Source: Frankia sp. AgB32 (GTDB taxonomy: Bacteria > Actinomycetota > Actinomycetes > Frankiales > Frankiaceae). From it: DNA of 51,133 nucleotides. Positions 8,500-17,472 of this stretch are shown here, one piece after another. Each line of letters starts with the position of its first letter. Position 1 is the stretch's first letter. The position numbers were made by a program, and so were the translations under genes. Under the pieces are notes generated by a model. It made no database searches. It saw only the letters and a list, made by a program, of their open reading frames with translations, and was not told the origin of the DNA. The stretch lies in NCBI RefSeq assembly GCF_023243045.1, contig NZ_JALKFX010000047.1, positions 1 to 51,133 of the forward strand. The letters run 5' to 3'.

Positions 8500-9528
8500 T
8501 CAGAACACCATGGTGATTCCTTCTTCCGCGGCATCCGCGGAGGTGTAGGCGACGCCGTCGACCTTGAGGCCTGCCGGGTCCAGGAGGGTGATGGTGCCGC
8601 CATGGTTGCCGAGCGCGAGTGGCGGCGAGAGCTGGATTCTGATGGCGTCTCCAGCGGCCAGTGCCTCGGCCGGTAGGGCAAGACGATGCCGGTCGCGGTC
8701 GGCGATCTTCCAGCCGGCCAGGTTCACCGACTCCGCCATCGTGTTGATCACGGTGACGGACTCGCGTCCCGGGGCCGCAGCGGCCGGATTGATCAGGGCG
8801 GCCGCGATCCGCAGGCGCTGATCCGGTTCTTCGGAAGCGGGGTGGCCGCCGGGCCGTGCCGGTGGGACGGTGGGCAGGGCGTGGCCGCTGGTGTCGTCGG
8901 TGTGCCAGGTCTGGCTCTGGAATGCCAGAAACACCGCGACCCAGCGGTCCGCGGCCGGGAAATGGAACAGCAGTGCGCCGTCCTGCCACACCCCGTCGTC
9001 CTTGACGAACCTGGTCAGGATGGCGTTGCCCTGGTTCATGTGGATGTCGTGAACACCATTACCAGGCTTGAAGCCGAAAATCTTGTCAGGTGTGTGGGGC
9101 TCGGTTGGCCAGCGTTCACCGAAGACATAGACGCGACTGTCCTGCTCCGCTTCCGCTCGCTGCACGTAGTGGTCGAGCACATCGGCGAGATCGTTGTCCT
9201 GGCCGGGCTTGTCCGCGGGTAGACTGCGTAGTGACCTGCGGTCGAACAGGCTGCCTCGAATGAAGTCCAGCGCCAGCCCGCCGGGCTTGTTCTCCAACAC
9301 GGTGAACCCGTCGTCCAGGGTTTTGAGCCTCTCGAGGACGGGGTTGTCGAAGTCCTCGACGGCAACATACAGAAGTTCCGACGGCGGTAGATCGGACAGC
9401 ACGTTGACGGCAGCGCGAAAATGCCGCTCGCCATCGATGTGGAGCTGATAGTGCGGGGTGTTGTTCCCGCCTTCACGGCGGTGACCGAGTACGCGGCCCT
9501 TCAGGACCCCATATCGTTGCAGAGCCAT
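8500..9528 (-). CDS. DUF2278 (YukJ-like) protein with C-terminal lamin-tail domain
   Basis: A 342-residue protein. The first about 215 residues match the DUF2278/YukJ family: MALQRYGVLKGRVLGHRREG, HYQLHIDGERHFRAAVNV, LALDFIRGSLFD, HYVQRAEAEQDSRVYVFGE, and GVHDIHMNQGN with conserved His/Asp. The last about 110 residues (IAAALINPAAAAPGRESVTVINT ... VNLAGWKIADRDRHRLAL ... GDAIRIQLS ... GGTITLLD) form a lamin-tail Ig-like domain, often found next to nuclease domains in secreted bacterial proteins. The start has an excellent ribosome site (AAAGGAGA, 7 nt). It follows an EEP nuclease gene by 96 bp on the same strand, suggesting a joint DNA-related role. No signal peptide is seen. The biochemical activity of DUF2278 is unknown to me. 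Confidence 0.85.
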   Translation of the reverse strand: MALQRYGVLKGRVLGHRREGGNNTPHYQLHIDGERHFRAAVNVLSDLPPSELLYVAVEDFDNPVLERLKTLDDGFTVLENKPGGLALDFIRGSLFDRRSLRSLPADKPGQDNDLADVLDHYVQRAEAEQDSRVYVFGERWPTEPHTPDKIFGFKPGNGVHDIHMNQGNAILTRFVKDDGVWQDGALLFHFPAADRWVAVFLAFQSQTWHTDDTSGHALPTVPPARPGGHPASEEPDQRLRIAAALINPAAAAPGRESVTVINTMAESVNLAGWKIADRDRHRLALPAEALAAGDAIRIQLSPPLALGNHGGTITLLDPAGLKVDGVAYTSADAAEEGITMVF

Positions 9529-9624
9529 TGTTCGTCTCCTTTCATGCCACCTGGACAGGTGCGGGTTCCCGGATGCGGGAGTGTCGGGACGCGCGTCTCA
9601 CCCGGAGGGCCGGGTGCGCGCTGT

Positions 9625-10623
9625 TCAGACGGTGAGGTCGGCGAGGACGGGTGCGTGATCGGAGTCGCGGGCCGTCCGGCGAGCGGCCGGGTCGCCGGTG
9701 ACGGATGGCAGGGGCCGGTGGACGAGGGCATTGACCTTCCCGAGGCCGGCCAGGAGGGCGTGGCTGATCAGGATGTGATCGATGAGCTCCCTGCGTCCCT
9801 CGTAGATCCGGGAGAAGCGCGTCTCCGCCGGGATGGCCGCGGCGAGGTTCCACAACCGCTGGGCGTCGCCCTGGTCGTGGTGGGTGAAACCGCCGGTGCC
9901 GATTTCGGAGCCGGGTGGCCCGGTGAGAATCTGGGAGCTTGCGGCATGAGGTTCGTCGTTGAAGTCTCCGAGCACAGCGAGACGGTGGGTGTGGCCGTCG
10001 CCGGCGAGGAGCCGGGTGGCGAACGCGCGGACGGTGACGGCTTCGGCCGCGCGGCGGTGCAGGGCGTAGGAGGCGTAACGAGCACGTTCCCCTTCGTCGT
10101 TCGTGGTGAAGCGGCTGCCGCCACCGCTGGCGGGGAAGGACAACAGCTTGGACTTCAGATGGCAGACCAGGATGGTGAGCGGCTGTCCGGAATTCGGGGT
10201 GACAGTGACCGCGAGTGCGCCGCGGCCCATCCTCTGGGTGGTCTTGGCGTCGTCGCGGATGTCGTCGCCGATGTCGTCGCCGATGTCGTCGCCGATCTGG
10301 ACCGGGAGCAGGCCGGCGGGAAAGTCCACGGCCTCGACAACATCCTCCAGGGGGAGACGGGAGAGGACCCCGACGCGAATCGGATGATGCGCGTCGAAAT
10401 GGGTGGACAGCCTGGTGTGCCAGGTGCCGTCCAGTCTGTCGGTCAGGTCGGTGAGCGCGTCGGGGTCGCCGACCTCCTGGACGCCGAGCACATCAACACC
10501 GCAGCTTTTGATGGTCGCCGCGAACGCGGCCAGTTTTCCGTCATAAACGGCCTTGTCGGCGGCACCAAAGTTCCCACCGGGGCGGAAGAGGTTCTCCAGA
10601 TTCCATGTTCCCAGCAGCACCAT
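9625..10623 (-). CDS. Endonuclease/exonuclease/phosphatase-family hydrolase
   Basis: A 332-residue EEP-fold enzyme (DNase I-like). Catalytic signatures are present in order: TWNLENL with the Asn, GVQEVGD with the metal-binding Glu near residue 48, VCHLKSK near 155-160, LGDFNDEP with Asp/Asn near 220, and DSDHAPVLADL with the terminal Asp-His. The start ATG at 10623 has a strong GGGGGAGG ribosome site; an upstream extension would be mostly low-complexity. No signal peptide, so it is probably cytoplasmic. Substrate (DNA, RNA, phosphoinositide or other phosphodiester) cannot be set. A GDDI repeat near residues 110-122 is an acidic insertion encoded by a 12-bp tandem repeat. Transcribed just ahead of the DUF2278/lamin-tail gene. 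Confidence 0.88.
   Translation of the reverse strand: MVLLGTWNLENLFRPGGNFGAADKAVYDGKLAAFAATIKSCGVDVLGVQEVGDPDALTDLTDRLDGTWHTRLSTHFDAHHPIRVGVLSRLPLEDVVEAVDFPAGLLPVQIGDDIGDDIGDDIRDDAKTTQRMGRGALAVTVTPNSGQPLTILVCHLKSKLLSFPASGGGSRFTTNDEGERARYASYALHRRAAEAVTVRAFATRLLAGDGHTHRLAVLGDFNDEPHAASSQILTGPPGSEIGTGGFTHHDQGDAQRLWNLAAAIPAETRFSRIYEGRRELIDHILISHALLAGLGKVNALVHRPLPSVTGDPAARRTARDSDHAPVLADLTV
10259..10294. repeat. 12-bp tandem repeat, 3 copies, in coding sequence
   Basis: Three perfect copies of ATGTCGTCGCCG, with a diverged fourth copy before them, encode an acidic GDDI repeat inside the EEP nuclease. Unit length preserves the reading frame. Confidence 0.9.
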
Positions 10624-11510
10624 TTCTGATCCTCCCCCGAGCGGGCAGCCAAGTCCGCTCCGGATAGTCGGCCGACTGCGAACGATCCGCGAGCCTGGGG
10701 GCGTCCACCGACAATCCGCGTCATCGTTGCAGCTCGGACCGCGTCTGTGAACTCGTCGGGCCGCGACAACAATGCGCTGTCGCTGCGCACACCCGGAGGT
10801 GCACACAACTGAGGAAATGGCATCGCTGCCGTCGTCACCGACACCGGGTAATGGCCTCGACCAGCCGATCAGGCCAAGCGGTTGTACGCGGCGGCATCGT
10901 CCTCGGAGAGACGCTTTCCGATGGTGACCTTCGGGCGATGCCGGCCTTCTCCATGATGTCCGTTCGTTCCGGCGGTGTCCGGCGAGTCGATCACAGACGC
11001 CACACTCGGCGCACACTGGACGCAGTCACGCGACCGCGACTTCAGCGCCAGTCGCGGTGGACGAGCGGGAACAGGGCTAGGCGGGTGCACCATCGTCGCG
11101 ACCTCCGCGGCGGCACCTAGGACATTCCCGCCGCTCCGACTGCCTAACATCTCCTTCCCCGGCGAAAATTCCTGGTGCACCCGAGACTCGTCGATGGAGG
11201 CTCCGGCGACAAAACAGGCCAGGCCTCGCCGGCAACCGGTACTACGACATTATTCTTGTATCGCTCCATGTCGGTGGCGTCTTCGTCACGGGACACCCCA
11301 CCCGGGGTGGATCGAGGCCCTCGCCGCAGGACACGGGCGGACACCCTCGCCGACACCACCGCCCGGCTCCTGCCCAACCGGCTGTTCCGGCCGGCCCGGG
11401 CGATGTGGAACGGCACCAGCCACCAAACCCTGTGACTCGAGGTCTGCATTCACCCCAGCCCGTTGACTCGAACGCAGCGACGGCGGAGCGTGATGATCTT
11501 GATGGTGGGC
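10624..11510. other. Long intergenic region, nothing recognised
   Basis: Nearly 890 bp between the minus-strand nuclease start and the end of the minus-strand SCO6745-family gene. Several short frames exist on both strands, but none has a recognisable motif, good ribosome site or typical codon pattern. A locally AT-rich patch near 11245-11270 could be promoter or degraded sequence. Confidence 0.5.
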
Positions 11511-12392
11511 TCAGCCAGGGGGCTGGCGGGGGTCGGGGACGCCGATCGGGTTCGGCCAGCGCAGGCAGGTGGCAGCGTGCTGGGCGAGGGGGGTCAGCAG
11601 GGTGGCGCAGCGGTCGAGTGCCGCCGGGTTGAGGGAGTCCCAGGGGGCGGCGGCGAGGCGGTCGGTCGTCGCTTCGATGTCGCGCAGGGCCCGCTCCGCC
11701 GTCGGCGTCGGGGCGCCGGTGGCGTCGAGCCAGCCGCGGGTGCGCAGCCGGCCGGCGGCGGAGGTCCACTCGTCGTCGGACCAGCCTCGGACGCGTTGGA
11801 ACTCCTCCCGGCCGACGCCGTCCAGGCCGCTGCGCCAGACGCAGGATTCGGCGCCGTCCAGGCCGGCGGTCACCAGGGCCGCGGCATGGCCGTCGCCGCG
11901 GTGTTCCCGCAGGATGGTCGTGGCCTGCCAGATGATGCCGAGGGGGTCGCCCGGCCAGGGCAGCGCCGCGTTGGCGGCGGCGAGCACGCGGCCGGCCAGC
12001 GGGGCCGCGCCGGCGGCGGTTCGCAGCAGGTCGGCGAGTTCGGCCAGCTGGTTCGGCCCGAGTTCGGCCTCGGCGGGGGCCAGGGCCTCGCGGGCGCCGT
12101 CGAGCCGGGCGGCCAGCGCCATCGCCGGGGTGATCTTCGTCCAGACGTCTGGCAGGGCGCGGCGCACCATGGGCGGCGCGAAGCCGAAGAACGAGCCGGC
12201 GACCGGGGCGGCACCGACCGGGCCGAGCGGCGCGGCGCGACCGGCGAAGTAGCCCCGCCAGAATCCGCGCAGGCCGGTGCGCTCGAACGCCGCGGCGCAG
12301 GCCGGGGCGAAGTAGGTGACGGCGTGCACCGGCTCGAACAGCCGCCACATGCGGCGGGCCGTGGACTCGGCGGGCAGGGTGTCGTCGGGCAT
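11511..12392 (-). CDS. SCO6745-family protein (paralogue 1)
   Basis: A 293-residue member of an actinobacterial family named after Streptomyces SCO6745. Function is not established. Conserved stretches are RRMWRLFEPVHAVTYF at the start, GLRGFWRGYFAGRAAPLG near 40-57, ANAALPWPGDPLGIIWQATTILREHRGDGH in the middle, and RGWLDATGAPT followed by a C-terminal LRWPNPIGVPDPR. The His in HAAALVTAG and the RxW/WRGYF segments are strongly conserved with the paralogue at 16524-17393, which lies in the opposite orientation 4 kb away. The start ATG at 12392 begins right before the shared core. The family appears helical and winged-helix-like near the C-terminus, but that is only an impression. Confidence 0.82.
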   Translation of the reverse strand: MPDDTLPAESTARRMWRLFEPVHAVTYFAPACAAAFERTGLRGFWRGYFAGRAAPLGPVGAAPVAGSFFGFAPPMVRRALPDVWTKITPAMALAARLDGAREALAPAEAELGPNQLAELADLLRTAAGAAPLAGRVLAAANAALPWPGDPLGIIWQATTILREHRGDGHAAALVTAGLDGAESCVWRSGLDGVGREEFQRVRGWSDDEWTSAAGRLRTRGWLDATGAPTPTAERALRDIEATTDRLAAAPWDSLNPAALDRCATLLTPLAQHAATCLRWPNPIGVPDPRQPPG

Positions 12393-12442
12393 GATCTGAC
12401 CCAGGCCGCGCCGCCCGGGTCCGGTCAAGGCACCCCCACCGA

Positions 12443-12478
12443 CTGCCCGCGACCAGCGCTCGCGTCGGTCGCGGGCAG
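12443..12478 (-). terminator. Hairpin terminator after the FMN reductase gene
   Basis: CTGCCCGCGACC at 12443-12454 pairs perfectly with GGTCGCGGGCAG at 12467-12478 around a 12-nt loop. It lies 6 bp past the end of the minus-strand FMN reductase and before the next gene on that strand, so it probably separates the two transcripts. Confidence 0.75.
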
Positions 12479-12484
12479 GTCGCC

Positions 12485-13078
12485 TCAGGCGGGGTACGGC
12501 GTTTCGGCGCGGGCCCGGCGCAGTGCGGTCGCCCACCAGGCGAGCTGGGTGAGCAGGGTGGTGGCGTAGCCGGCGGCGGCGGGGTCGAGCGGGCGGCCAC
12601 CGTCCCAGGTCGTGAAGTAGGCGGGGAACGCCAGTCCGTCGCGGATGGTCACCGCGTGCAGTTCGGTGAGGACGTTCTCCAGGTGCAGCACCGCGTGCCG
12701 CCCGCCGGCCGCGCCGCCGTAGCTGACGAACGCGACCGGCTTCGCGGTCCACTGCGTGAAGTGCCAGTCGATGGCGGCCTTCAGCGACGCCGGATAGCTG
12801 TGGTTGTACTCGGGGGTCACGAGGATGAAGGCGTCCGCCGCGTCGAGCCGCTCGGTCAGGGGGCGCATGCCCTCCGGGCGTGGGTAGGCGTCGCCGGCGT
12901 ACTTCGGCGACGCCGCGGGCAGGCTCAGCGGGAGCTCGACGTCCGCGAGGTCGACCACGTCGACGTCGAAGCCCCCGTGCGCCGCGGCCTGCTCGGCGAC
13001 CCAGGAGGCGACGACCGGGCCGAACCTGCCCTCCCGGACGCTGCCGATGATGATCGCGAGTCTGCTGGTGTCGGTCAT
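12485..13078 (-). CDS. NADPH-dependent FMN reductase (flavodoxin-like)
   Basis: A 197-residue flavodoxin-fold reductase. IIIGSVREGRFGPVVASW (9-26) is the FMN phosphate-binding segment, VTPEYNHSYPASLKAAIDW (about 92-110) is the family signature, and VSYGGAAGGRHAVLHLENVL near 120-140 is the flavin/NADPH contact region. It probably reduces free or bound FMN, quinones or azo compounds with NADPH. The start at 13078 has a GGGGGAC ribosome site. It is divergently transcribed from an XRE regulator 125 bp away, which is likely to control it. Confidence 0.9.
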   Translation of the reverse strand: MTDTSRLAIIIGSVREGRFGPVVASWVAEQAAAHGGFDVDVVDLADVELPLSLPAASPKYAGDAYPRPEGMRPLTERLDAADAFILVTPEYNHSYPASLKAAIDWHFTQWTAKPVAFVSYGGAAGGRHAVLHLENVLTELHAVTIRDGLAFPAYFTTWDGGRPLDPAAAGYATTLLTQLAWWATALRRARAETPYPA

Positions 13079-13203
13079 GTCCCCCACGGTCACGCGCGCC
13101 GCCCGGCCGCGGCCAGACCGGGTCCAGGGTGGCCCCCGCAGGGTCACGATCTCGGGGTCGGCGCCGGTGGGCCGGCGGCCGTCGCGGTCATACAGTGGAT
13201 CAG

Positions 13204-14046
13204 GTGAGCACGCCGCTGGGTGACTTCCTCCGTGCCAGGCGCGACGCGACCCGGCCCGAGGCGCTCGGGCTCGCGGTGGGCGCGCGTCGGCGCGTCCCGG
13301 GGCTGCGCCGGTCGGAGCTGGCGTCGCTGGCCGGCATCAGCGTCGAGTACCTGATCCGGATCGAGCAGGGCAGTGATCGCAACCCGTCTCCCGCCGTCGT
13401 GAACGCGCTGGCGGACGCGCTGCGCCTCGACGTCACCGAGCGGGAGCACCTGCGGCACCTGTCGAAGATCGGCAGCGGCGTGTGCGTCGGCCCGCTCGCC
13501 CAGCCCCGCCCGGACGTCCGCCCGACCGTGCTGGCCCTGCTCGACCAGTTCGAGCCGGGGATCGCGCTGGTCACCAATCGGCTCGGCGATCTCCTCGCGT
13601 TCACCGCGGGCTTCGACCTGCTCGCCCGGCCGTCGGGACTGCTCGACGGGCCCCGGCCCAATCTCACCCGCTACGTGTTCACCGACGCGCGGGCCCGCGC
13701 GGTCTTCCCCGACTGGGGGACGCTTGCCGACGAGCGTGCCTTCGACCTGTGGCTCGGCCCGTCGGCCGAGCGCTCGACCCGGTTCAACGCCGAGCTCGCC
13801 GCGGCGGCCGGTGAGGAGTTCACCCGCCGACGCGACCAGCATGCGCTGCCGGCGCGCGGCCGCCTGCGCTGGGTCCATCCCGCGGTCGGTGAGCTGCGCC
13901 TCGACCGCGAGATCCTCGAACTGCCGCCGAGCGACGCGCAGCAGTTCGTGGCGCTCCTGCCGGGAGACGACGCGACTGCCGACGCGCTGCGCAGGCTGCA
14001 CGGGCAGCACGGGCAGCACGGCACCGTCCTGCGCGCCGTCACCTGA
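13204..14046 (+). CDS. XRE-family regulator with MmyB-like ligand domain
   Basis: A 280-residue transcription factor. An N-terminal helix-turn-helix covers about 8-75 (LGDFLRARRDATRPEALGL, RRVPGLRRSELASLAGISVEYLIRIEQG). The C-terminal part has the MmyB-type sensor pattern: NRLGDLLAFTAGFDLLAR, LTRYVFTDARARAVFPDW and FDLWLG. Such regulators often sit divergently beside a reductase or dehydrogenase and repress it until a small ligand binds; here the partner is the FMN reductase. The GTG at 13204 is chosen because the conserved N-terminus starts there; the ribosome site is weak. A GQHGQHG repeat lies near the C-terminus. Confidence 0.88.
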   Translation: MSTPLGDFLRARRDATRPEALGLAVGARRRVPGLRRSELASLAGISVEYLIRIEQGSDRNPSPAVVNALADALRLDVTEREHLRHLSKIGSGVCVGPLAQPRPDVRPTVLALLDQFEPGIALVTNRLGDLLAFTAGFDLLARPSGLLDGPRPNLTRYVFTDARARAVFPDWGTLADERAFDLWLGPSAERSTRFNAELAAAAGEEFTRRRDQHALPARGRLRWVHPAVGELRLDREILELPPSDAQQFVALLPGDDATADALRRLHGQHGQHGTVLRAVT

Positions 14047-14073
14047 CCGCTGCGCGGTGGGGTGTTCGCCGCG

Positions 14074-14110
14074 CCGCCCGCGCGCCGGTGACCCATCGGC
14101 GCGCGGGCGG
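14074..14110. terminator. Bidirectional terminator hairpin
   Basis: A 14-bp perfect stem: CCGCCCGCGCGCCG at 14074-14087 with CGGCGCGCGGGCGG at 14097-14110 and a 9-nt loop. It lies between the convergent XRE regulator (ends 14046) and the acyltransferase gene (ends 14120). Confidence 0.8.
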
Positions 14111-14119
14111 CCCGGGCCG

Positions 14120-15763
14120 TCAGCGGCCGGCCATCGCGCTCGGCACCGACTCGACGTCGTCGGAACGCGGGAGCTGTCGCGCGGCACGGCCCGCGGGTAC
14201 CAGGACGTCGCGGTCGGCCGGCTCCGGCTGCCGCGAGCGGGCCCTGGCCCGGGCCCGGGCCGCACGGCCGCGTTGGATCGGCCGTTCCAGCAGGTAGTAC
14301 GACGCGGCAGCCAGGGCCACCGAGATGACGGCGACGGCGAGGACGGCCGGCCAGCGGCCGAAGGCGTCGGTCAGGTCGGGGCCCCAGTGCGCCACCACCG
14401 GGAAGTGCCACAGGTAGAAGCCGTAGGAGATCCGGCCGAGCCAGACGAGCGGCGACGCGGCCAGCGCGCGGAACAGCCAGCTCGTCGTCGCTCCCTGCTC
14501 CAGGGCGAGGATGAGGGTGGCGGCGAGCAGCGCGATGACCGTGTAGCCACCGCGGGTCAGCATCGTCGGCGGACCCCAGCCGCTGGGTGCCTTCACCACC
14601 TCCACCGCCAGCAGGGCGAGCGCGATGGTGCCGATGACCGGTAGTGCCGCGACCATGCCTTCCAGGCCACCGCGCCGCCGCGATGCCTCGACCATGCCGC
14701 CCGCCGCGGCCGCGCTGATCGCGGCGTCGGTGTCGCTGTCGGTGTCGCTGTCGCGGCGCGCGGCGCGCAGCCAGGCGGCCAGCGCGCAGCCGACCAGCAG
14801 CGCGTCCGCCCGGGTGTCCAACGCGAAGTACGTTCGCGTCCCCGGGGCCCCGAACGCGACCAGCACGTTGCGCCACAGCATGACGGCGACCGCGCCGCCG
14901 AGCAGCACCGCGGGCAGTCGGTCGGCGATCCGCGGCCGGCGGCACAGCACGATCAGCGCCAGCGGCCAGAGCAGGTAGAACTGCTCCTCCAACGACAGCG
15001 ACCAGGTGTGCCCGAGCCAGCCGGCGCCCGTGCTCTGCTTCACCACCTGGAAGTAGTTGTTCAGATAGATCGTCGAGGAGGCGAGGCTGTCGAGGAACTC
15101 GTCGCGATCACCGGCCGGGCCGATGCCGAGCAGCACGACCCACACGGTGGCGACGAGTACCAGCAGCCAGAACGCGGGCAGCAGCCGATAGGCGCGCCGC
15201 AGGTAGAACCGGGTGAGGGACACCCCGCCGGTACGGTCCAGTTCCGCCAGCAACTGGCCGGTGATGAGGAAACCGCTGAGCACGAAGAACACGTCGACGC
15301 CGAGATAGCCGCCGCCCAGCGAGTCCATGTGGAACACGAGCACACAGAGCACCGCGAGGGCCCGGACCCCGTCCAGCGCCGGGTTGTACCCGGCCGGCCT
15401 GAGTCCGCGCCGCCTCGGGGCGGCTTCCACCGACGGGAGTGTCTCGGTGGGCGCGGTGGCAGCCCGGCTCGCCGGTACCGGATGGCAGTCGTCCGCCAGC
15501 AACCCGTCCGTGGACGAACTGCCACGAGACGACAGACGACGGTCAGGGGACGGACGACTCGGCGCCGACGGATGATCCTCCGCGGACGGATGGCTCAGCG
15601 ACGGGGGACGGCCCGGCGGCGACGACCCGCGCGGCACCGGCGGATGGGACTGGGCCGGTAGGCGTCCTTTCACCGGCGGGCGACGGCGGATGGGCGGACG
15701 GCCCGGGGCCACCACGTCCACGCGACCCTGGCCGCGATCCCGGTCGTGTCGATGCTCTGCCAT
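14120..15763 (-). CDS. Acyltransferase 3 family integral membrane protein
   Basis: A 547-residue OafA/YrhL-type membrane acyltransferase, which moves acyl groups to sugars or other envelope molecules. After a 120-residue disordered Pro/Ser-rich cytoplasmic N-terminus the family hallmarks appear: NPALDGVRALAVLCVLVFHM with the catalytic His near residue 145, GGGYLGVDVFFVLSGFLIT, RFYLRRAYRLLPAFW, and HTWSLSLEEQFYLLWPL. About ten membrane helices follow, ending ISYGFYLWHFPV ... YYLLERPIQR. There is no SGNH domain at the C-terminus. A short DSDTDSDTD repeat lies in a loop. It is monocistronic between two hairpins or intergenic stretches. The long N-terminus may be partly wrong; internal starts are possible. 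Confidence 0.9.
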   Translation of the reverse strand: MAEHRHDRDRGQGRVDVVAPGRPPIRRRPPVKGRLPAQSHPPVPRGSSPPGRPPSLSHPSAEDHPSAPSRPSPDRRLSSRGSSSTDGLLADDCHPVPASRAATAPTETLPSVEAAPRRRGLRPAGYNPALDGVRALAVLCVLVFHMDSLGGGYLGVDVFFVLSGFLITGQLLAELDRTGGVSLTRFYLRRAYRLLPAFWLLVLVATVWVVLLGIGPAGDRDEFLDSLASSTIYLNNYFQVVKQSTGAGWLGHTWSLSLEEQFYLLWPLALIVLCRRPRIADRLPAVLLGGAVAVMLWRNVLVAFGAPGTRTYFALDTRADALLVGCALAAWLRAARRDSDTDSDTDAAISAAAAGGMVEASRRRGGLEGMVAALPVIGTIALALLAVEVVKAPSGWGPPTMLTRGGYTVIALLAATLILALEQGATTSWLFRALAASPLVWLGRISYGFYLWHFPVVAHWGPDLTDAFGRWPAVLAVAVISVALAAASYYLLERPIQRGRAARARARARSRQPEPADRDVLVPAGRAARQLPRSDDVESVPSAMAGR

Positions 15764-16523
15764 CCACCACTCCCATCAATCCGTCGAGCCACCCGTCCTC
15801 TGTCCGTTTTGCACTACTTCTAGCTCCCTAACCTTGGTGCTACCTGTCAGATGGAGCCGACCTTCACCCGCAAGATCGACCATGGGTATCCGAAATATCA
15901 CTCTCGGTGCCCGTCCGGGTGAACGCGGGTGCCGCGGATCGGGCCGTTCCGTCCATGCGAATCCGCGCATGTGCTGCTTGTGGCCGGCGGTCACCCGGCC
16001 CGATCGGCCGCGGGCGGGCCGGCTGGCCTGCCCACTGACGGGATCAGCCGGTCACCCGGTCACCCGGTCACTGCGTGCCCCGGTCGGTAAGCCCCTGCGC
16101 CGGGCGCGGCCCGGCACCCACCCGCGAGGCCGCCAGCAGCAGCGCCGCCAGGCCAGCGGCGTCCCGTGCGGTGCGCCGCGGCCGGGCCGACCATCGGGCG
16201 CCGGCGGGCATCCCTGGAGTCGCGCTCCGTCCACCGGGCCAGCATGGACGCCACGTCCGCCACGCCGCGAGCCGATGTTGACAGTCGGGGTCTCGGGCGT
16301 TCGAGGCCAGGTCGCACCGCCGCCGGCAGGATGCCGCGAACCCTCGGATCACCGCCAGGCGCACATCCACAGAGAGTTCACAGGTCCGGTGATCTACCGA
16401 CGAGGCGGAAGCGTCACCCGCCGAGATCGGCCGTCCCGCGCGACCGCGGAGACCGACCCGGCCACCTCCGTCACCCGCCAGGGCGGCGGGCGCGGGTTGA
16501 ACCTCGCGGAGCCGAGTGGAATC
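15764..16523. other. Intergenic, no supported gene
   Basis: About 760 bp between the divergent acyltransferase and second SCO6745-family gene. It has a short GTCACCCG tandem near 16051-16070 and a relatively AT-rich patch around 15800-15850 that could hold the acyltransferase promoter. Short frames here look like noise. Confidence 0.45.
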
Positions 16524-17393
16524 GTGACGGGAGTGGATGTGGCCCAGCGCATGTGGCGATTGTTCGAACCAGTGCACGGCGTCCCCTACCTCTCGCCGGC
16601 CAGCGCGGCCACCTGGGAGGACGCGGGGCTGAAGGGCTACTGGCGGGGCTACTTCGCCGCCCGGGCCGCGCCGCTGGGGCTGGTCGAGGCCGCCCCCGTC
16701 GTCGGCGCGTTCTTCAGCTTCTCCCCCGCGATGGTGGCCAGGGTGGTGCCGGCGGTCTGGACCCACCTCTCCCCGGAGAAGGCCCTCGTGGTGCGCCTGG
16801 CGGCCGCCCGCGCAGCGCTCGGCCCGGTGGTCGGCGCCCTCGGCGCCGACGAGCTGACCGAACTGGCCGCGCTGCTGCGATCGGTGGTGGAACGCCTGCC
16901 CGTCGCCGGCCGGGTGCTCGGCGCCGCGAACGTCGCGCTGCCCTGGCCGGACGACCCGCTCGGGATCGTGTGGCAGGCCACCACCGCGCTGCGGGAGCAC
17001 CGCGGCGACGGCCACATCGCCGCGCTGGTCACCGCCGGTCTCGACGGCCCGGAGAGCCTCGTCTGGCGGGTCGGCCGGGGCGGCACCGACCGGGCGTTCT
17101 ACCAGCAGATCCGGGGCTGGACCGACGACGAGTGGGACGCGGCGGCCGAGCGCCTGCGTTCCCGCGGCTGGCTCGATGCCACCGGCGCGCCGACCTCGGC
17201 GGCGCTCACCGCCGCCGAGGAGCTGGAGGCGGTGACGGACCGGGCGGCCCGCTCGGCCTGGGACGAGCTCGGCCCGGCGGCCACGGAACGCGTCGCCGCG
17301 CTGCTGGACCCGCTCGCGCGTGCCGCCGCCGGAACACTGATCTGGCCCAGCCCCACCGGCGTTCCCGACCCGCGGACCGCGACGCCTGCCTGA
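16524..17393 (+). CDS. SCO6745-family protein (paralogue 2)
   Basis: A 289-residue paralogue of the protein at 11511-12392, alike from AQRMWRLFEPVHGVPYL through LKGYWRGYFAARAAPLG, LGAANVALPWPDDPLGIVWQ, TALREHRGDGHIAALVTAGLDG and RSRGWLDATGAPT to the terminal IWPSPTGVPDPR. The most conserved blocks are the same in both copies, so they probably keep the same unknown activity. A GTG at 16524 is used; a second in-frame GTG nine bases later is equally possible. The inverted arrangement of two copies around a 4-kb segment suggests duplication with inversion. The conserved-hypothetical gene at 17473 follows by 79 bp and may be co-transcribed. Confidence 0.8.
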   Translation: MTGVDVAQRMWRLFEPVHGVPYLSPASAATWEDAGLKGYWRGYFAARAAPLGLVEAAPVVGAFFSFSPAMVARVVPAVWTHLSPEKALVVRLAAARAALGPVVGALGADELTELAALLRSVVERLPVAGRVLGAANVALPWPDDPLGIVWQATTALREHRGDGHIAALVTAGLDGPESLVWRVGRGGTDRAFYQQIRGWTDDEWDAAAERLRSRGWLDATGAPTSAALTAAEELEAVTDRAARSAWDELGPAATERVAALLDPLARAAAGTLIWPSPTGVPDPRTATPA

Positions 17394-17472
17394 CCCGCGG
17401 CCGAGCCCCGCGCAGACACCGAGCTGGCGAGAACCGGGCTGCCGGCCGCCGGCCGCTGGGTAGATTGGGCGG

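Noticed and set aside
10869-11466. Several 60-160 codon frames in the 0.9-kb gap
   Set aside because: Frames overlap on both strands without motif, start signal or consistent codon bias.
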